A stretch of 64,000 nt of DNA from CALVUJ01 sp045119835 (GTDB lineage: Bacteria > Bacillota_I > Bacilli_A > RFN20 > DUOF01): contig JBGVED010000039.1 of the NCBI GenBank assembly GCA_045119835.1, positions 35,938 through 99,937 of the forward strand, in the 5' to 3' direction. The notes beneath the pieces are model-generated. The model made no database searches. It was given only the letters and a program-made list of their open reading frames with translations, and was not told the origin of the DNA. The translations under genes were made by a program, and so were the position numbers. This document shows positions 42,362 to 51,369 of this stretch, one piece after another. The stretch's first letter is position 1. Every line of letters starts with the position of its first letter.

Positions 42362-42931
42362 ATGAAAAAGAGAATAAAAAGTACACTTGATAGGTTATAT
42401 TCATATGATAAGAAAAATAATGCATACAAAATAGAGATATCATTAGATAAATATGAAGATATTTATAATGAATGGGATCCTACTCCTTTTAAAAAGAGGG
42501 ATATTGAAGAGGAGTTTATTAACTATGTTATAGATTCATCTATTGATATTCCTATGCGTTATAATTTGGATTTAGAATTATATTTACCAGAGAAAATGAA
42601 GGATGAGAAGAAAGAAAAAAATGCTAAGGCTGCTATTAGATCTTATTTTAATTATTTGTTAGATAGAAATAAGAGAACTTTACTTACATCTATTGCTCGA
42701 TGTATGCGTTCGGCTTTTATTGGTATAGTTTTGTTGTGCGTTTATTATTTTTCTTTGCCAGATGAAGCTAATGATTTGGCTAGGGTGTTTGTTGAAGGGG
42801 TATCTATTTTAGGGTGGGTTGCCCTTTGGGATGTCGGAGAAGTTTTACTTTTAAATTTAATTACTAATTATAATAAACGCCGAAATTTAAAAAGATTAAG
42901 TAAAGCTAAATTGGAGTTTGTTTATAAATGA
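42362..42931 (+). CDS. membrane protein, unknown
   Basis: The 189-residue protein has a charged N-terminal cytoplasmic region of about 110 residues, then two membrane segments (about residues 119-133 and 144-165) joined by a short loop, and a strongly basic C-terminus (NYNKRRNLKRLSKAK). The N-terminal region contains ARCM and a KKRDIEEEFINYVIDSS helix. I know no family for it. It overlaps the methyltransferase gene by 4 nt. Confidence 0.65.
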   Translation: MKKRIKSTLDRLYSYDKKNNAYKIEISLDKYEDIYNEWDPTPFKKRDIEEEFINYVIDSSIDIPMRYNLDLELYLPEKMKDEKKEKNAKAAIRSYFNYLLDRNKRTLLTSIARCMRSAFIGIVLLCVYYFSLPDEANDLARVFVEGVSILGWVALWDVGEVLLLNLITNYNKRRNLKRLSKAKLEFVYK

Positions 42932-43575
42932 GAACGTTAGATTATTTACCTAATACTAATATTTATTTGTATCAAGATAGTGAAATGTTTAGAATGAATA
43001 GTGATACTAGGTATTTAGGGGAATTTATTGATATTAAAAAAAGTGATGTTGTTTTGGATATTGGGACTAATAATGGTGCTTTGCTTTTGTATGCCAATAA
43101 GTTAGGATGTAAAAAATTAATTGGTGTGGATATAAATGAAAAAGCAATTGAGTTATGTAAAGAAAATATGAAATTAAATAATGTGGATAATTATGAGTTG
43201 TATGCTTGTAAAGTGCAGGATTTAGAAATTGATGGTGTGGATGTAATTGTTTGTAATCCTCCTTATTTTAATAGTGGCAAAACAAAGGAAAATATAGATA
43301 TAGCAAATGCAAGACATTCAAACGAACTGAGTGTTTTTGAGTTGTTAGAATGTAGTAAAAGAATATTAAAAGAAAATGGTAAATTTATGATGGTTTATAA
43401 AAGTTTTGATGTTGTTAATGTTATCTCTTTACTTGATTTATTGGGATTTGGAATTACTAAACTTAAATTTATTTTTGATGATAATAAAGAAGAATCTAGT
43501 TGTTTTCTTTTAGAAGCAGTTAAGGGGAGAAAGCATAATACAAAAGTTATAAAGCCTGTTTTAATTACGCACTGA
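42928..43575 (+). CDS. tRNA1(Val) adenine-37 N6-methyltransferase-like (YabB/TrmN6 family)
   Basis: This is a class I SAM-dependent methyltransferase of 215 residues. It has the SAM-binding DIGTNNGALLLYANKLG near residue 45, GVDINEKAIELC, and the N6-adenine catalytic motif VCNPPYFNSG near residue 110. The NPPYF motif, the AN.ARHS segment (IANARHSNEL) and overall length point to the YabB/TrmN6 group, which methylates A37 of tRNA1Val. Substrate is by family only. Confidence 0.85.
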   Translation: MRTLDYLPNTNIYLYQDSEMFRMNSDTRYLGEFIDIKKSDVVLDIGTNNGALLLYANKLGCKKLIGVDINEKAIELCKENMKLNNVDNYELYACKVQDLEIDGVDVIVCNPPYFNSGKTKENIDIANARHSNELSVFELLECSKRILKENGKFMMVYKSFDVVNVISLLDLLGFGITKLKFIFDDNKEESSCFLLEAVKGRKHNTKVIKPVLITH

Positions 43576-43584
43576 AATTTCAAA

Positions 43585-43613
43585 TTGACACTAGGTGGTA
43601 GAGGTAGTAAAAT
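43585..43613 (+). promoter_or_regulatory. near-consensus promoter of the two-gene unit next to jetABC
   Basis: TTGACA at 43585-43590 and TAAAAT at 43608-43613 are exactly 17 nt apart, one of the closest matches to the vegetative consensus in the window. Confidence 0.8.
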
Positions 43614-43642
43614 TAAAGTGTTAAGAAAAGGTGGCTGGTTTG

Positions 43643-44926
43643 ATGGATTTTTTAACAATAAATGGAAAATCAATTGCTGATTATAAACAATCGTATACAT
43701 TAATTTATATGATTGAAAATATTATGGCTACTTTTAATAAGATAAGTGATGATGAAAAGAAAATGTTGCTTAATAAATTAGATTTTGAGATAAGTGAAAA
43801 ATTTGAAATGTCTCAGGCTAATTTTGTTTACAAAAATAATGAGAATGTGTTAGATGCTAAGAATATTTATATTGGACCAATTGAGGATTTTAATTCGGGT
43901 TTGGAACTTATTACAAGGTATTTTTTTGAAAAAAGGCAACAATATCAAAGAATATGTGTTTTAAATGATGATAAAGGTTCTTTTGATGAAGAAGATTTTT
44001 TGCTTATTAAAGAATCGTTTGATGTATTGCCTCTTAGTAAGGAAAAAAGATATATCCCATATAGTAGAGGATACAGTGAATATCTGCAAAATGGAAATAA
44101 AATTGATGCTCTTTCGTTTATGTGGGAGCAACTTGAAACTTGCTTGGATATGATTGATTCAAGAAGAATTGCTCAATCGATAAGTTTTTTTGAAACTTTG
44201 AGGATTTTATTTAGTGTTAATAAAATTCAAAAAGAGCAAGCTAGATTTAATGAAACATTAAAAAGAGCAATAATGAGCAAAGATTATGGTAAGAAAGTTA
44301 GTTCTAATTATTTAAAGTTTGAAGAGAAAAGAAATAATGAGTTATTTATAATCGAAACTTTAATAGATTCTTTGTATGGAAAATTAGAAGATAAATCGTT
44401 TGTTATTTATTGTTTTAATGAATCTGTTTGGGATAATTTTAATTATCATCAAAAGGTAAAAGCAGTTAATATTTGTAATGAATTTATAAAAGAAACTTTA
44501 GGGTGTTCTTGTTTGAAGAAAGTTAGCTTTAAAGAAGGGAAGAATAGTTATGATTTTGCAAATAATGATTGCATATCTCTTGGAGATATTAACTATTGTG
44601 ATTCTGTTGAAATTTTAAATAAATTTATATATGAGTATTCTTTTAATGCTAATTATGAGAAGGTTTTAAGATTAGAGGATAGCAAAAAGAACATTATTTT
44701 AAAAGAAATAGAGGAATGTAGAAAGATTATTGAGGAAACAGGCGATTATAAAAAAGTAAGAAATTATAGGTTTGTAAAAAGTGTTGTTAAGTGTGCCAAG
44801 GATTTTCAAAAAGATATCTATGAATGTATGTCTAAATATTTTGTTGTGGAAGATCAAAAAATTGATATGCCTATTAGTAAAAATCAATTTGTATCGGATT
44901 TATATAAAGGAAGTAAAAGGAGGTAA
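43643..44926 (+). CDS. unknown protein (427 aa), first gene of orphan pair
   Basis: I do not recognise this soluble, mostly helical protein. It has no membrane segment and no signal peptide. A segment near residue 100 (YFFEKRQQYQRICVLNDD) and a long helical region near residues 165-240 stand out. I looked for a Toprim signature of the JetD type (conserved Glu, then DxD) and found none. AAAGGTGG fits ATG 43643 better than GTG 43631. The second gene follows six nt later. Its promoter is strong and independent of truA. Confidence 0.7.
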   Translation: MDFLTINGKSIADYKQSYTLIYMIENIMATFNKISDDEKKMLLNKLDFEISEKFEMSQANFVYKNNENVLDAKNIYIGPIEDFNSGLELITRYFFEKRQQYQRICVLNDDKGSFDEEDFLLIKESFDVLPLSKEKRYIPYSRGYSEYLQNGNKIDALSFMWEQLETCLDMIDSRRIAQSISFFETLRILFSVNKIQKEQARFNETLKRAIMSKDYGKKVSSNYLKFEEKRNNELFIIETLIDSLYGKLEDKSFVIYCFNESVWDNFNYHQKVKAVNICNEFIKETLGCSCLKKVSFKEGKNSYDFANNDCISLGDINYCDSVEILNKFIYEYSFNANYEKVLRLEDSKKNIILKEIEECRKIIEETGDYKKVRNYRFVKSVVKCAKDFQKDIYECMSKYFVVEDQKIDMPISKNQFVSDLYKGSKRR

Positions 44927-44931
44927 TTTAT

Positions 44932-45606
44932 ATGCATCAATTAGTTAAAAATTTAAGAAATAATGGTGTTAAAGAAAAATATTTAAGAGATGATGAGATG
45001 GTTGTTATTAGTCAACTTTTAGATTTAGGCGTTGTTTATAAAAGGTTTGTAAGTGGAAATATAGTATATAAGTTATCAAATAACGCTAAAGCATATAAAA
45101 CAAAAGAAGGTTTTGGATTTGAGGTTGTTCCTAATAGACATATGGGGGTTATCTTTGATTATGATGAAGTTTTTGATTGTGTTAGTAAAGATAAGTTTTC
45201 GCCAGAATTTTATTGTTTGACTTATAAATTAAATCCTAGCGAAGAGGATGTTAAAAATTTTGATTTAGGTGAGCATGTTAGAGTTAAAGTTTTAGCAAGG
45301 GGATACGATATTGGTAATGAGGGATTATTAGTTAAACTTCCAAGAAGTGAAGAAAATTATTTTGCTATGGAGAAGGAGCCTTATGTTACTATTGGATTAG
45401 CGAATGGGGCTAAATCTAAAAATACAAGTTCTCTTAATTTTGATGAGCCGATAAGTGGTAAATTTATTGAGGGAAGAAAAGCTTTGATTGTTAAAGGGAA
45501 ATTGTATTTTAATGTTAGAGATATTGACGTTGTTAGTGAAGTTTATCATTTAGATGATGGTAAAACAGAGGTAAAAAAAGTACAAGAAAATAAGATTGTA
45601 AGGTAG
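44932..45606 (+). CDS. unknown protein (224 aa), second gene of orphan pair
   Basis: The protein starts with a helical region (about residues 1-50) that could be a winged helix, with LLDLGVVYKRFVSGNIVYKL as a possible recognition helix plus wing. A strand-rich part follows (VRVKVLARGYDIGNEGLLVKL, then a GLANGAKSKNTSS loop and a KALIVKGKLYFNVRD hairpin). No catalytic motif is evident. AGGAGG precedes the ATG. It is convergent with jetC, sharing one terminator. Confidence 0.65.
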   Translation: MHQLVKNLRNNGVKEKYLRDDEMVVISQLLDLGVVYKRFVSGNIVYKLSNNAKAYKTKEGFGFEVVPNRHMGVIFDYDEVFDCVSKDKFSPEFYCLTYKLNPSEEDVKNFDLGEHVRVKVLARGYDIGNEGLLVKLPRSEENYFAMEKEPYVTIGLANGAKSKNTSSLNFDEPISGKFIEGRKALIVKGKLYFNVRDIDVVSEVYHLDDGKTEVKKVQENKIVR

Positions 45607-45630
45607 TATTATAAAGTTTATTATATAAAG

Positions 45631-45665
45631 AAAAGAGCCTATGCTTGAAGCACTGGCTCTTTTTG
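45631..45665. terminator. bidirectional terminator between the orphan pair and jetC
   Basis: AAAAGAGCC and GGCTCTTTT form a nine-bp stem with an inner GCTT/GC pairing. A T tract follows on +, and an A tract precedes it, so it can serve both strands. The jetC stop lies inside the left arm. Confidence 0.85.
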
Positions 45666-48600
45666 ATAATTTCTTATAAATGATTTTTGGTCATCTCTTA
45701 TTATACATACTGTATTGTCTACTAGTGGGACAATGTCAGACATCTTTTCTGGTGGAGCACTTAGTATAGCTTGTAATCCGTAGTTTCTAAGTAGTTTTAC
45801 TGATTCTTGGATTCTTTCGCTGTCCATTTTTGAAAATGCTTCATCGAATACGATAAGTCTTACAGTTTGGTTTTTAGTATTGCTTGTATCGTTTGTTCTG
45901 TAAAGTTGAGCAAAGGAAGCAAGTACTGAGATGTAGAATGGAGTTTGTGTTTCTCCTCCTGATTTTTTAAGTAATGTTTTAGACAAGTGTTGTTTTCTTC
46001 CTTCACCATCAGTAACTATTAAGTCAAATTTTAAGTATGTTCTATAATCAGTGAATTTAGCAATATTTCTTTCTATTTCGCTTCTTGTGTTCATATCTAA
46101 TGATGTGTCAGCGAAGGTGATTTGTCTAAATAGATCTTCGATTGTATCTTTGTATTTTTCTTGGAAAGTATTTTCATCTACGCTATATCCTTCCATTAAT
46201 AGAGGATCCGTTATCATTTCATAATAATTTTTGTATTCGCCTCTAGGATTCATTATGAAGTGATATGAGTCGTTACCAAATTTTGAACCACTCAAAGCAT
46301 CATTTAAAGCTTCTATTTGCATTCTTACGGTATCAAAGTTTGATTTTAGTTTTGCTAAGAAATCATCTTTGAATTGTGTTATTGCATTTGCTTTAGCAAT
46401 AGTTATTTTTTCTTGGTAATCAACTAGTTTATTGCCTTCAAATTCAGCAAGTTCTTCATCATACAATGTGTTATCGCTTGAATTAGGGTTGTAAGATATG
46501 TGATAAACTGAGTTATATTGAGATCTTAGCATTATAAGTTTATCTCTTAAACCTTTGTTTTGGCTGTCTACATGGTCAATTTTTGATTTGTAGAAGTTTA
46601 ACAAAGTATTTATATTTTTAGTTCTATCAAGTTCTTCAATAAATGCAGGTTCACCAGTTGACATAATCCAAGCTTTATTAAACATGTTGTAGATAACTTC
46701 TTTTGCTTCTTTAACTTGCTCTGTATACATTGGTATGTCGAACTCTTCTATTCTTTCAAGTTCACTTCTTTGTTTTACTTGGCTAGTAAGTAATTCATCT
46801 TTTTGAACTTCATATTCTCTTATTTTATTTTGAAGTTTGTCAATTTTGGTTTCAAGAACTTCAACATAGCTTAAATCTAATTTGTCTAATTCTTTATCAA
46901 GTTCTTCTTTTTGCATTACTAATTCAGGCATTTGTTTGTAAACTGCACTTACTTCGCTCATTGATTTGATTTCGTTTGTATTAAGAACTTCAACTCTACT
47001 TGCATCTTCAAATTTAATGATTAAGTTTTGTAGTTTTTCGTTTCCTCTTTGTAATTCCATATATTCATTTTCTAAGAATTGTTTTTCGTTATCTAATGAG
47101 TTAATGCCGATGTAATGGTTGCGCCATCTTTCTTTATTTATTTGTCTTGCAACGTATCCTTGATATGTCATACCAGAGGTAGTTATTGAACGAGAGTGTT
47201 TTCTTAAATCTTCAACTTTATCACACTTCATTAAGTTTCCTAATAAAGAATCTATGTATGCTCTAGCGTATTCGTTATTTGTTGTTAATTCTTCTGCTAG
47301 AGAACCTTTTACTTTAACTGGATTTGATTGTTTTACTTTTAAGCAATCTACGATACCAAAATCGTAAAGGTTGTATTCAAATTTTACTGAATCATAGATT
47401 TTCAAAGCATCTTCAAAGTAGATTGGGTCTAAGAATAAATAAAATTTTTGAGTGTGTAAGTATCCTTCAATGGCATTTTTCCAGTTAGGGTCTTTTACTT
47501 CTAATAGGTCAGATAAGATATCTACTTGAACGTTTCTGCTATATTTTTGAGATAGTTGCTGTTCTAGAACTCTTTTTAGTGTTAACAATCTTTGATCGTA
47601 GTTTTTGACTCCTCTTTCTAAGTTAGTCATGTTAGATGATATTTCTGCAATACGGCGATTATTTTGCTTGATTTCTTCTTTGAAAGAATGAAGGACTCCA
47701 CTTATTTCTGTTTTTAATTTATTGATATTTTCTTGCATTTCTACAAAGTAATCTAAATCTAGGTTTTCTAGGTCTATGTTTGTGTTAAATTCTTCGATTC
47801 TTCTATAATATTGTTTAGCTATTGCTTTTAGTTCATTGATGTTTTCATTGTTTTGTTCTTCACAGTTAAGAATTTTATTTATTGATCCCATCCATTGAAG
47901 TTGATAGTTGTCCATGTTTGTTACAATAGATTCAACACTATCTTGAAGTTCTTTAATGCGAGCATCTAATTTAGCTTTTTTCTCTTCGATTACAGCTTGT
48001 TGCTTGTAGATGTCTAGAGAATATTTTTCTTCTAAAACTTTTTCTTTAGCAGCGATGTTGTTTTTGATTTCTTGCTCACATTTTTCAATTAAAAGGGAAT
48101 ATTGACCTAAATCTTCTTTTCCTTCATTTAACTTTTCTTTGTTAAGTTCTAATTGTTTATTTTTTATTTGAAGGTCACTACGATGGTATATGTATTTTTG
48201 TGTTAAGAATGAATCTTCTTGACTTTTCCAAGTATCGTATACTTCTTTTATTTTTCTTAATTCTTCAACTCTTTTTGCTAAAGTTTCTGTATCGGCCTCT
48301 AATCTTTTATAGTTACGAATGTTTTCTTGCATTGAAGCAATGTCAATTGTTGAATTTACATCACATACATATTCAGTTATGAATGTTTCAATGTTTGAAA
48401 TAGGTGAGAAAGGAATAGCTTTTTTAAATAAGCCAAAGAATGAATTAGATAAGTGGCCAAATTTTTCTTTTATGAATTCACGATACGATGAGTTTGTTTC
48501 AAAGAATGATATTTGGCTTTTGTAGTAAGTTTCCAATAAATATACTTTTAACTCTTTAATGGATAAAGGTAGTTTATTTATTACAAATTTGTTTTCTGGA

Positions 48601-49001
48601 ATTGGGCCATCGTAGCTAAAGTATTTATAATCTATTGATCCATCTTCGTAGTTATCGAATACTACCCCAACTGTCATGTACTCGTTGTTTACATCGTCAT
48701 AAAATTCTCCTACAACATAAGAGGTGAAGCGACCGTTTCTAAGATATAGCATATTTCCGTTATCGTCATCACCGATTTCACAGCGTAAATAACCTTTTAA
48801 TGTACGGCTAGATTTGTCTGAAGCACTTTTATTGAAGAAGTGTCCTGTAGTATCTCCAAGCATTAAAAGTTGTATAGCATCTATTATTGTTGTTTTTCCA
48901 GCTCCATTTTTTCCGGTTAAGAAATTTATTTGGTCTAGTTCTAGGGTTTCAAAACGTAAGTAGTGCCAGTTAATTAATACTATTTTCTTCAGTAGTTTCA
49001 T
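45639..49001 (-). CDS. jetC: JetC/MksB-type SMC-like ATPase (Wadjet)
   Basis: JetC is the motor of Wadjet, an SMC complex that extrudes DNA loops; it is the counterpart of MukB and MksB. Walker A GKNGAGKT is at residues 30-37 after the family-typical KIVLINWHYLRF. Coiled coils run to a hinge at about residues 490-640 (DPNWKNAIEGYL). After the return coil come the signature KKSGGETQTP near residue 1014 and Walker B RLIVFDEAFSKMD near residue 1050. At 1120 residues it is complete. GAGGTAAC precedes the ATG, which lies 32 nt inside jetB. No jetD follows. Confidence 0.92.
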   Translation of the reverse strand: MKLLKKIVLINWHYLRFETLELDQINFLTGKNGAGKTTIIDAIQLLMLGDTTGHFFNKSASDKSSRTLKGYLRCEIGDDDNGNMLYLRNGRFTSYVVGEFYDDVNNEYMTVGVVFDNYEDGSIDYKYFSYDGPIPENKFVINKLPLSIKELKVYLLETYYKSQISFFETNSSYREFIKEKFGHLSNSFFGLFKKAIPFSPISNIETFITEYVCDVNSTIDIASMQENIRNYKRLEADTETLAKRVEELRKIKEVYDTWKSQEDSFLTQKYIYHRSDLQIKNKQLELNKEKLNEGKEDLGQYSLLIEKCEQEIKNNIAAKEKVLEEKYSLDIYKQQAVIEEKKAKLDARIKELQDSVESIVTNMDNYQLQWMGSINKILNCEEQNNENINELKAIAKQYYRRIEEFNTNIDLENLDLDYFVEMQENINKLKTEISGVLHSFKEEIKQNNRRIAEISSNMTNLERGVKNYDQRLLTLKRVLEQQLSQKYSRNVQVDILSDLLEVKDPNWKNAIEGYLHTQKFYLFLDPIYFEDALKIYDSVKFEYNLYDFGIVDCLKVKQSNPVKVKGSLAEELTTNNEYARAYIDSLLGNLMKCDKVEDLRKHSRSITTSGMTYQGYVARQINKERWRNHYIGINSLDNEKQFLENEYMELQRGNEKLQNLIIKFEDASRVEVLNTNEIKSMSEVSAVYKQMPELVMQKEELDKELDKLDLSYVEVLETKIDKLQNKIREYEVQKDELLTSQVKQRSELERIEEFDIPMYTEQVKEAKEVIYNMFNKAWIMSTGEPAFIEELDRTKNINTLLNFYKSKIDHVDSQNKGLRDKLIMLRSQYNSVYHISYNPNSSDNTLYDEELAEFEGNKLVDYQEKITIAKANAITQFKDDFLAKLKSNFDTVRMQIEALNDALSGSKFGNDSYHFIMNPRGEYKNYYEMITDPLLMEGYSVDENTFQEKYKDTIEDLFRQITFADTSLDMNTRSEIERNIAKFTDYRTYLKFDLIVTDGEGRKQHLSKTLLKKSGGETQTPFYISVLASFAQLYRTNDTSNTKNQTVRLIVFDEAFSKMDSERIQESVKLLRNYGLQAILSAPPEKMSDIVPLVDNTVCIIRDDQKSFIRNYQKEPVLQA

Positions 49002-49668
49002 TACTTGTTACCTCACTTTCTAAGTTAAATACGCTATCATCAATTTCTTGGTTTAGATTAATTGGTAATTCTTTTTCTTCTTGGAATACCATTGAATATA
49101 TCGCATCAATTTTTTCATTGCTTACGACTAGTAGGATTGTTGGAAGAATTGCTAGTTGGCAAGCAGAGTCTTCTATGTTACCTTCTATTTTAGTTAGTAC
49201 GTTTTGGTTTATTAGCAATCTAATACTTTCAAGCATATCTTTCATTGTAGGTTTTTTAGTTACTATTTTTAGTTCAAGAAGTTTGTATATTAAACTGGCT
49301 GTAGAAATATAAACCACACTACTTGTAGCATTTTTTTCTTTTTCTTCGTCGTAAATTACTCTAAGAGTAAAAAGTATTAATGTGGTTAATTTATCTAAAC
49401 GAAGTTTGTTATAGCCGTAGTCATTTTCTAAATAAATAACTCCAATAATTTCGTCAGTTTTTAAGACGTAGTTAATTACTTTAAGGTATCCTTCAAATAA
49501 ATCATAGTATTTTTCGATGAAACGATAATCGGCATTTATTTTTCCTATTTTATCTTTTGTTTCAAAAATTTCTCTTGTAACAAATGTTTTGTTTAACAAA
49601 TAATTGACTAATTTTGCAAATCTTTCTTTTTCAGCGTTTGTTAAGTTGTTGTAATTCTCTAACCACAT
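48970..49668 (-). CDS. jetB: JetB (DUF4194, kite subunit of Wadjet)
   Basis: JetB is the kite-type winged-helix subunit that dimerises and binds the kleisin JetA, equivalent to MksE or ScpB. The sequence has the DUF4194 layout: an N-terminal helical part, FIEKYYDLFEGYLKVINYVL, YLENDYGYNKLRLDKLTTLILFTLR-like core (seen around residues 80-105), then winged-helix segments with LLINQNVLTKIEG, LAILPTILLVVSNEKI. An acidic tail rich in Glu follows. Length is 232 residues. It lies between jetA and jetC with tight spacing. Confidence 0.85.
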   Translation of the reverse strand: MWLENYNNLTNAEKERFAKLVNYLLNKTFVTREIFETKDKIGKINADYRFIEKYYDLFEGYLKVINYVLKTDEIIGVIYLENDYGYNKLRLDKLTTLILFTLRVIYDEEKEKNATSSVVYISTASLIYKLLELKIVTKKPTMKDMLESIRLLINQNVLTKIEGNIEDSACQLAILPTILLVVSNEKIDAIYSMVFQEEKELPINLNQEIDDSVFNLESEVTSNETTEENSIN

Positions 49669-49670
49669 AA

Positions 49671-51092
49671 TTATAACTTCCTCCTTCTTAGATATGTCAT
49701 TTTTGGTATGTTGTATCCACTTGTATTTACATTGCCGTCTTGAAGTTCTATTTTGTAGAATATATTTTTATCCCATCCTTTTAGCATTGAATGGATGGTT
49801 AGTATTAAGTCTTCGTCGCTATTAATCTTTAATTGAGCTGAGTCTAATTCGTTTTTATTATTTAGAATTTTTGTATCTACGTATTCGACAACATTTTTGT
49901 GTGAATAAGTATTATTCATATTTTCTATAAAATTTGTTGCCATATCATCTATATGGTCGTATACTCCATCATCTAGTTCCAAAGGTTCGCTGGATATTAG
50001 TGGAGAAGTATAGCTTCTAACAAATAAACTACTTTCACTTAGATAGCCAGTTTTTTCTAAAGGAATATATTCGTAGAAATGGTCCAATATGCTATCTTGC
50101 TCTGTGTCTGTTTGAGCATCAGCAAGTTTGTCTATTAGTTTAGACATTTTTGCTTTGATACTCTTATCGTTATTTAATAGTGCTTTCATCTTTTCGGTTG
50201 TAGCACTTACATAATTTGTGTTTTTGTCGTCTATTCTATCAACCATCTCTTCTAGTTCATTTAACTTATCTACGATAAAGTATATTTTTGTTATAACATC
50301 TTCTCTAGCTTCATCTAATGTGTTGAATTTTTGATAGTTAAATGCTTGCTTTTCCAGTTCTTCGACTTGTTCTTGTTTTCTAAGCCATTTTAGTAATATT
50401 TCTACTATGCTGCCTTTAAATCTGTTTAGAGAATCTTTTGTTTTTAGCGGCATGTATATTTGATTTATTATTCTTTTTTGATAATTGTCAAAATGATCTA
50501 CAAGCACTTCGTTTATGGTTGTTAAAAAACTTAATTTGTTAAATTTTCTTCTAATATTATGATATAAAGATTTTAAATCGTTTTCTAACTCGTTAGTTCT
50601 TTCATAAGCATTTAATAGTGCTGTGTACATAAAGTCTTTTCTCTCGCCATCAGCTTGAACAAGGTTAGAGTATATTGCGTACATGTGTGTGTTATATCCT
50701 TGTTCGTCTTCTTTTAAAATGGCATAAAGGGTGTTAATTATTCTTATTGAATAAGGAGCAAGAGCAATATATTCTTTAAATGAGGTGTCTACTCCATATT
50801 CTATTTCTATCCATCCTGTCTCGCAAAGTCTTTTAACAACAAATCGAGATAAAGTTAGTGCATCTTTGTTTAATTTTTTTCCATCATTAAAAGATTCTGC
50901 TTCTTCAATATCTAAAGTTAAAATTTCTGTAGCTAAAATTGTAGATAGTTGTTGTATAAGTTTGTCTCGTTCTATAACTAACTCTTGTTTGAATGCTTGT
51001 CTTAGTAAAAACAAGGAACTTACATATACATCTTTGCTTTTTGAATTGAAAACAGAAAACAAATTAGATGGTAGTACTTCAAATAATCCCAT
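49671..51092 (-). CDS. jetA: JetA (DUF5716-type kleisin of Wadjet)
   Basis: JetA bridges the two JetC heads as the kleisin. The N-terminus MGLFEVLPSNLFSVFNSK and the following VYVSSLFLLRQAFKQEL helix match the JetA family annotated as DUF5716. The middle is long and helical (two-helix neck plus coiled regions), and the C-terminal strand part (about residues 430-473) should contact the JetC head. Length is 473 residues. AGGAGTT precedes the ATG. It is the first gene of the operon, with its own promoter. Confidence 0.85.
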   Translation of the reverse strand: MGLFEVLPSNLFSVFNSKSKDVYVSSLFLLRQAFKQELVIERDKLIQQLSTILATEILTLDIEEAESFNDGKKLNKDALTLSRFVVKRLCETGWIEIEYGVDTSFKEYIALAPYSIRIINTLYAILKEDEQGYNTHMYAIYSNLVQADGERKDFMYTALLNAYERTNELENDLKSLYHNIRRKFNKLSFLTTINEVLVDHFDNYQKRIINQIYMPLKTKDSLNRFKGSIVEILLKWLRKQEQVEELEKQAFNYQKFNTLDEAREDVITKIYFIVDKLNELEEMVDRIDDKNTNYVSATTEKMKALLNNDKSIKAKMSKLIDKLADAQTDTEQDSILDHFYEYIPLEKTGYLSESSLFVRSYTSPLISSEPLELDDGVYDHIDDMATNFIENMNNTYSHKNVVEYVDTKILNNKNELDSAQLKINSDEDLILTIHSMLKGWDKNIFYKIELQDGNVNTSGYNIPKMTYLRRRKL

Positions 51093-51117
51093 AAATTCAA
51101 CTCCTATAACTTTTATA

Positions 51118-51146
51118 ATTATAAATTATTTAAAGGGATATTACAA
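51118..51146 (-). promoter_or_regulatory. promoter of the jetABC operon
   Basis: On the minus strand, TTGTAA (51146-51141) and TATAAT (51123-51118) are 17 nt apart; transcription would start about 20 nt before the jetA ATG. Confidence 0.7.
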
Positions 51147-51252
51147 TGAATTTCATAAACTATCATATTATTTACAAAATGTGTATTATTTTAATATATT
51201 AAAATATTTTCTTGAAGTATCTTCTTAAAATATTGATTTTTTCTTTATATAA

Positions 51253-51283
51253 AAATAAAAGGGCGTTTATTGCCCTTTTATTT
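51253..51283 (-). terminator. 12-bp perfect hairpin, terminator-like
   Basis: AAATAAAAGGGC and GCCCTTTTATTT form a perfect 12-bp stem with a seven-base loop. It lies downstream of the yihY-like gene and upstream of the jetA promoter, so it probably stops minus-strand transcription entering jetABC. Confidence 0.75.
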
Positions 51284-51297
51284 GGGAAATGAGTGTA

Positions 51298-51354
51298 AAT
51301 AATAGTTGCTACTATTATTAGGCATTGGTGTAATCTTGCCCAATAATATTTTTT
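51298..51354. ncRNA. two mutually exclusive hairpins, possible small RNA or switch
   Basis: Hairpin A pairs AATAATAG (51298-51305) with CTATTATT (51312-51319). Hairpin B pairs ATTATT-a-GGCA (51314-51324) with TGCC-c-AATAAT (51337-51347). They share 51314-51319 and cannot coexist. Read on +, hairpin B is followed by six T. No downstream + gene explains it. Confidence 0.3.
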
Positions 51355-51369
51355 GCACTTTTTTTGAAC

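Noticed and set aside
43643..44926. The 427-aa protein as a disguised JetD
   Set aside because: No Toprim-type acidic pattern and no DUF2220-like segment could be found; it is also convergent with, not in, the jet operon.
45607..45638. Remnant of jetD downstream of jetC
   Set aside because: Only 32 nt separate the two convergent genes and they hold a terminator; no room for a gene fragment.
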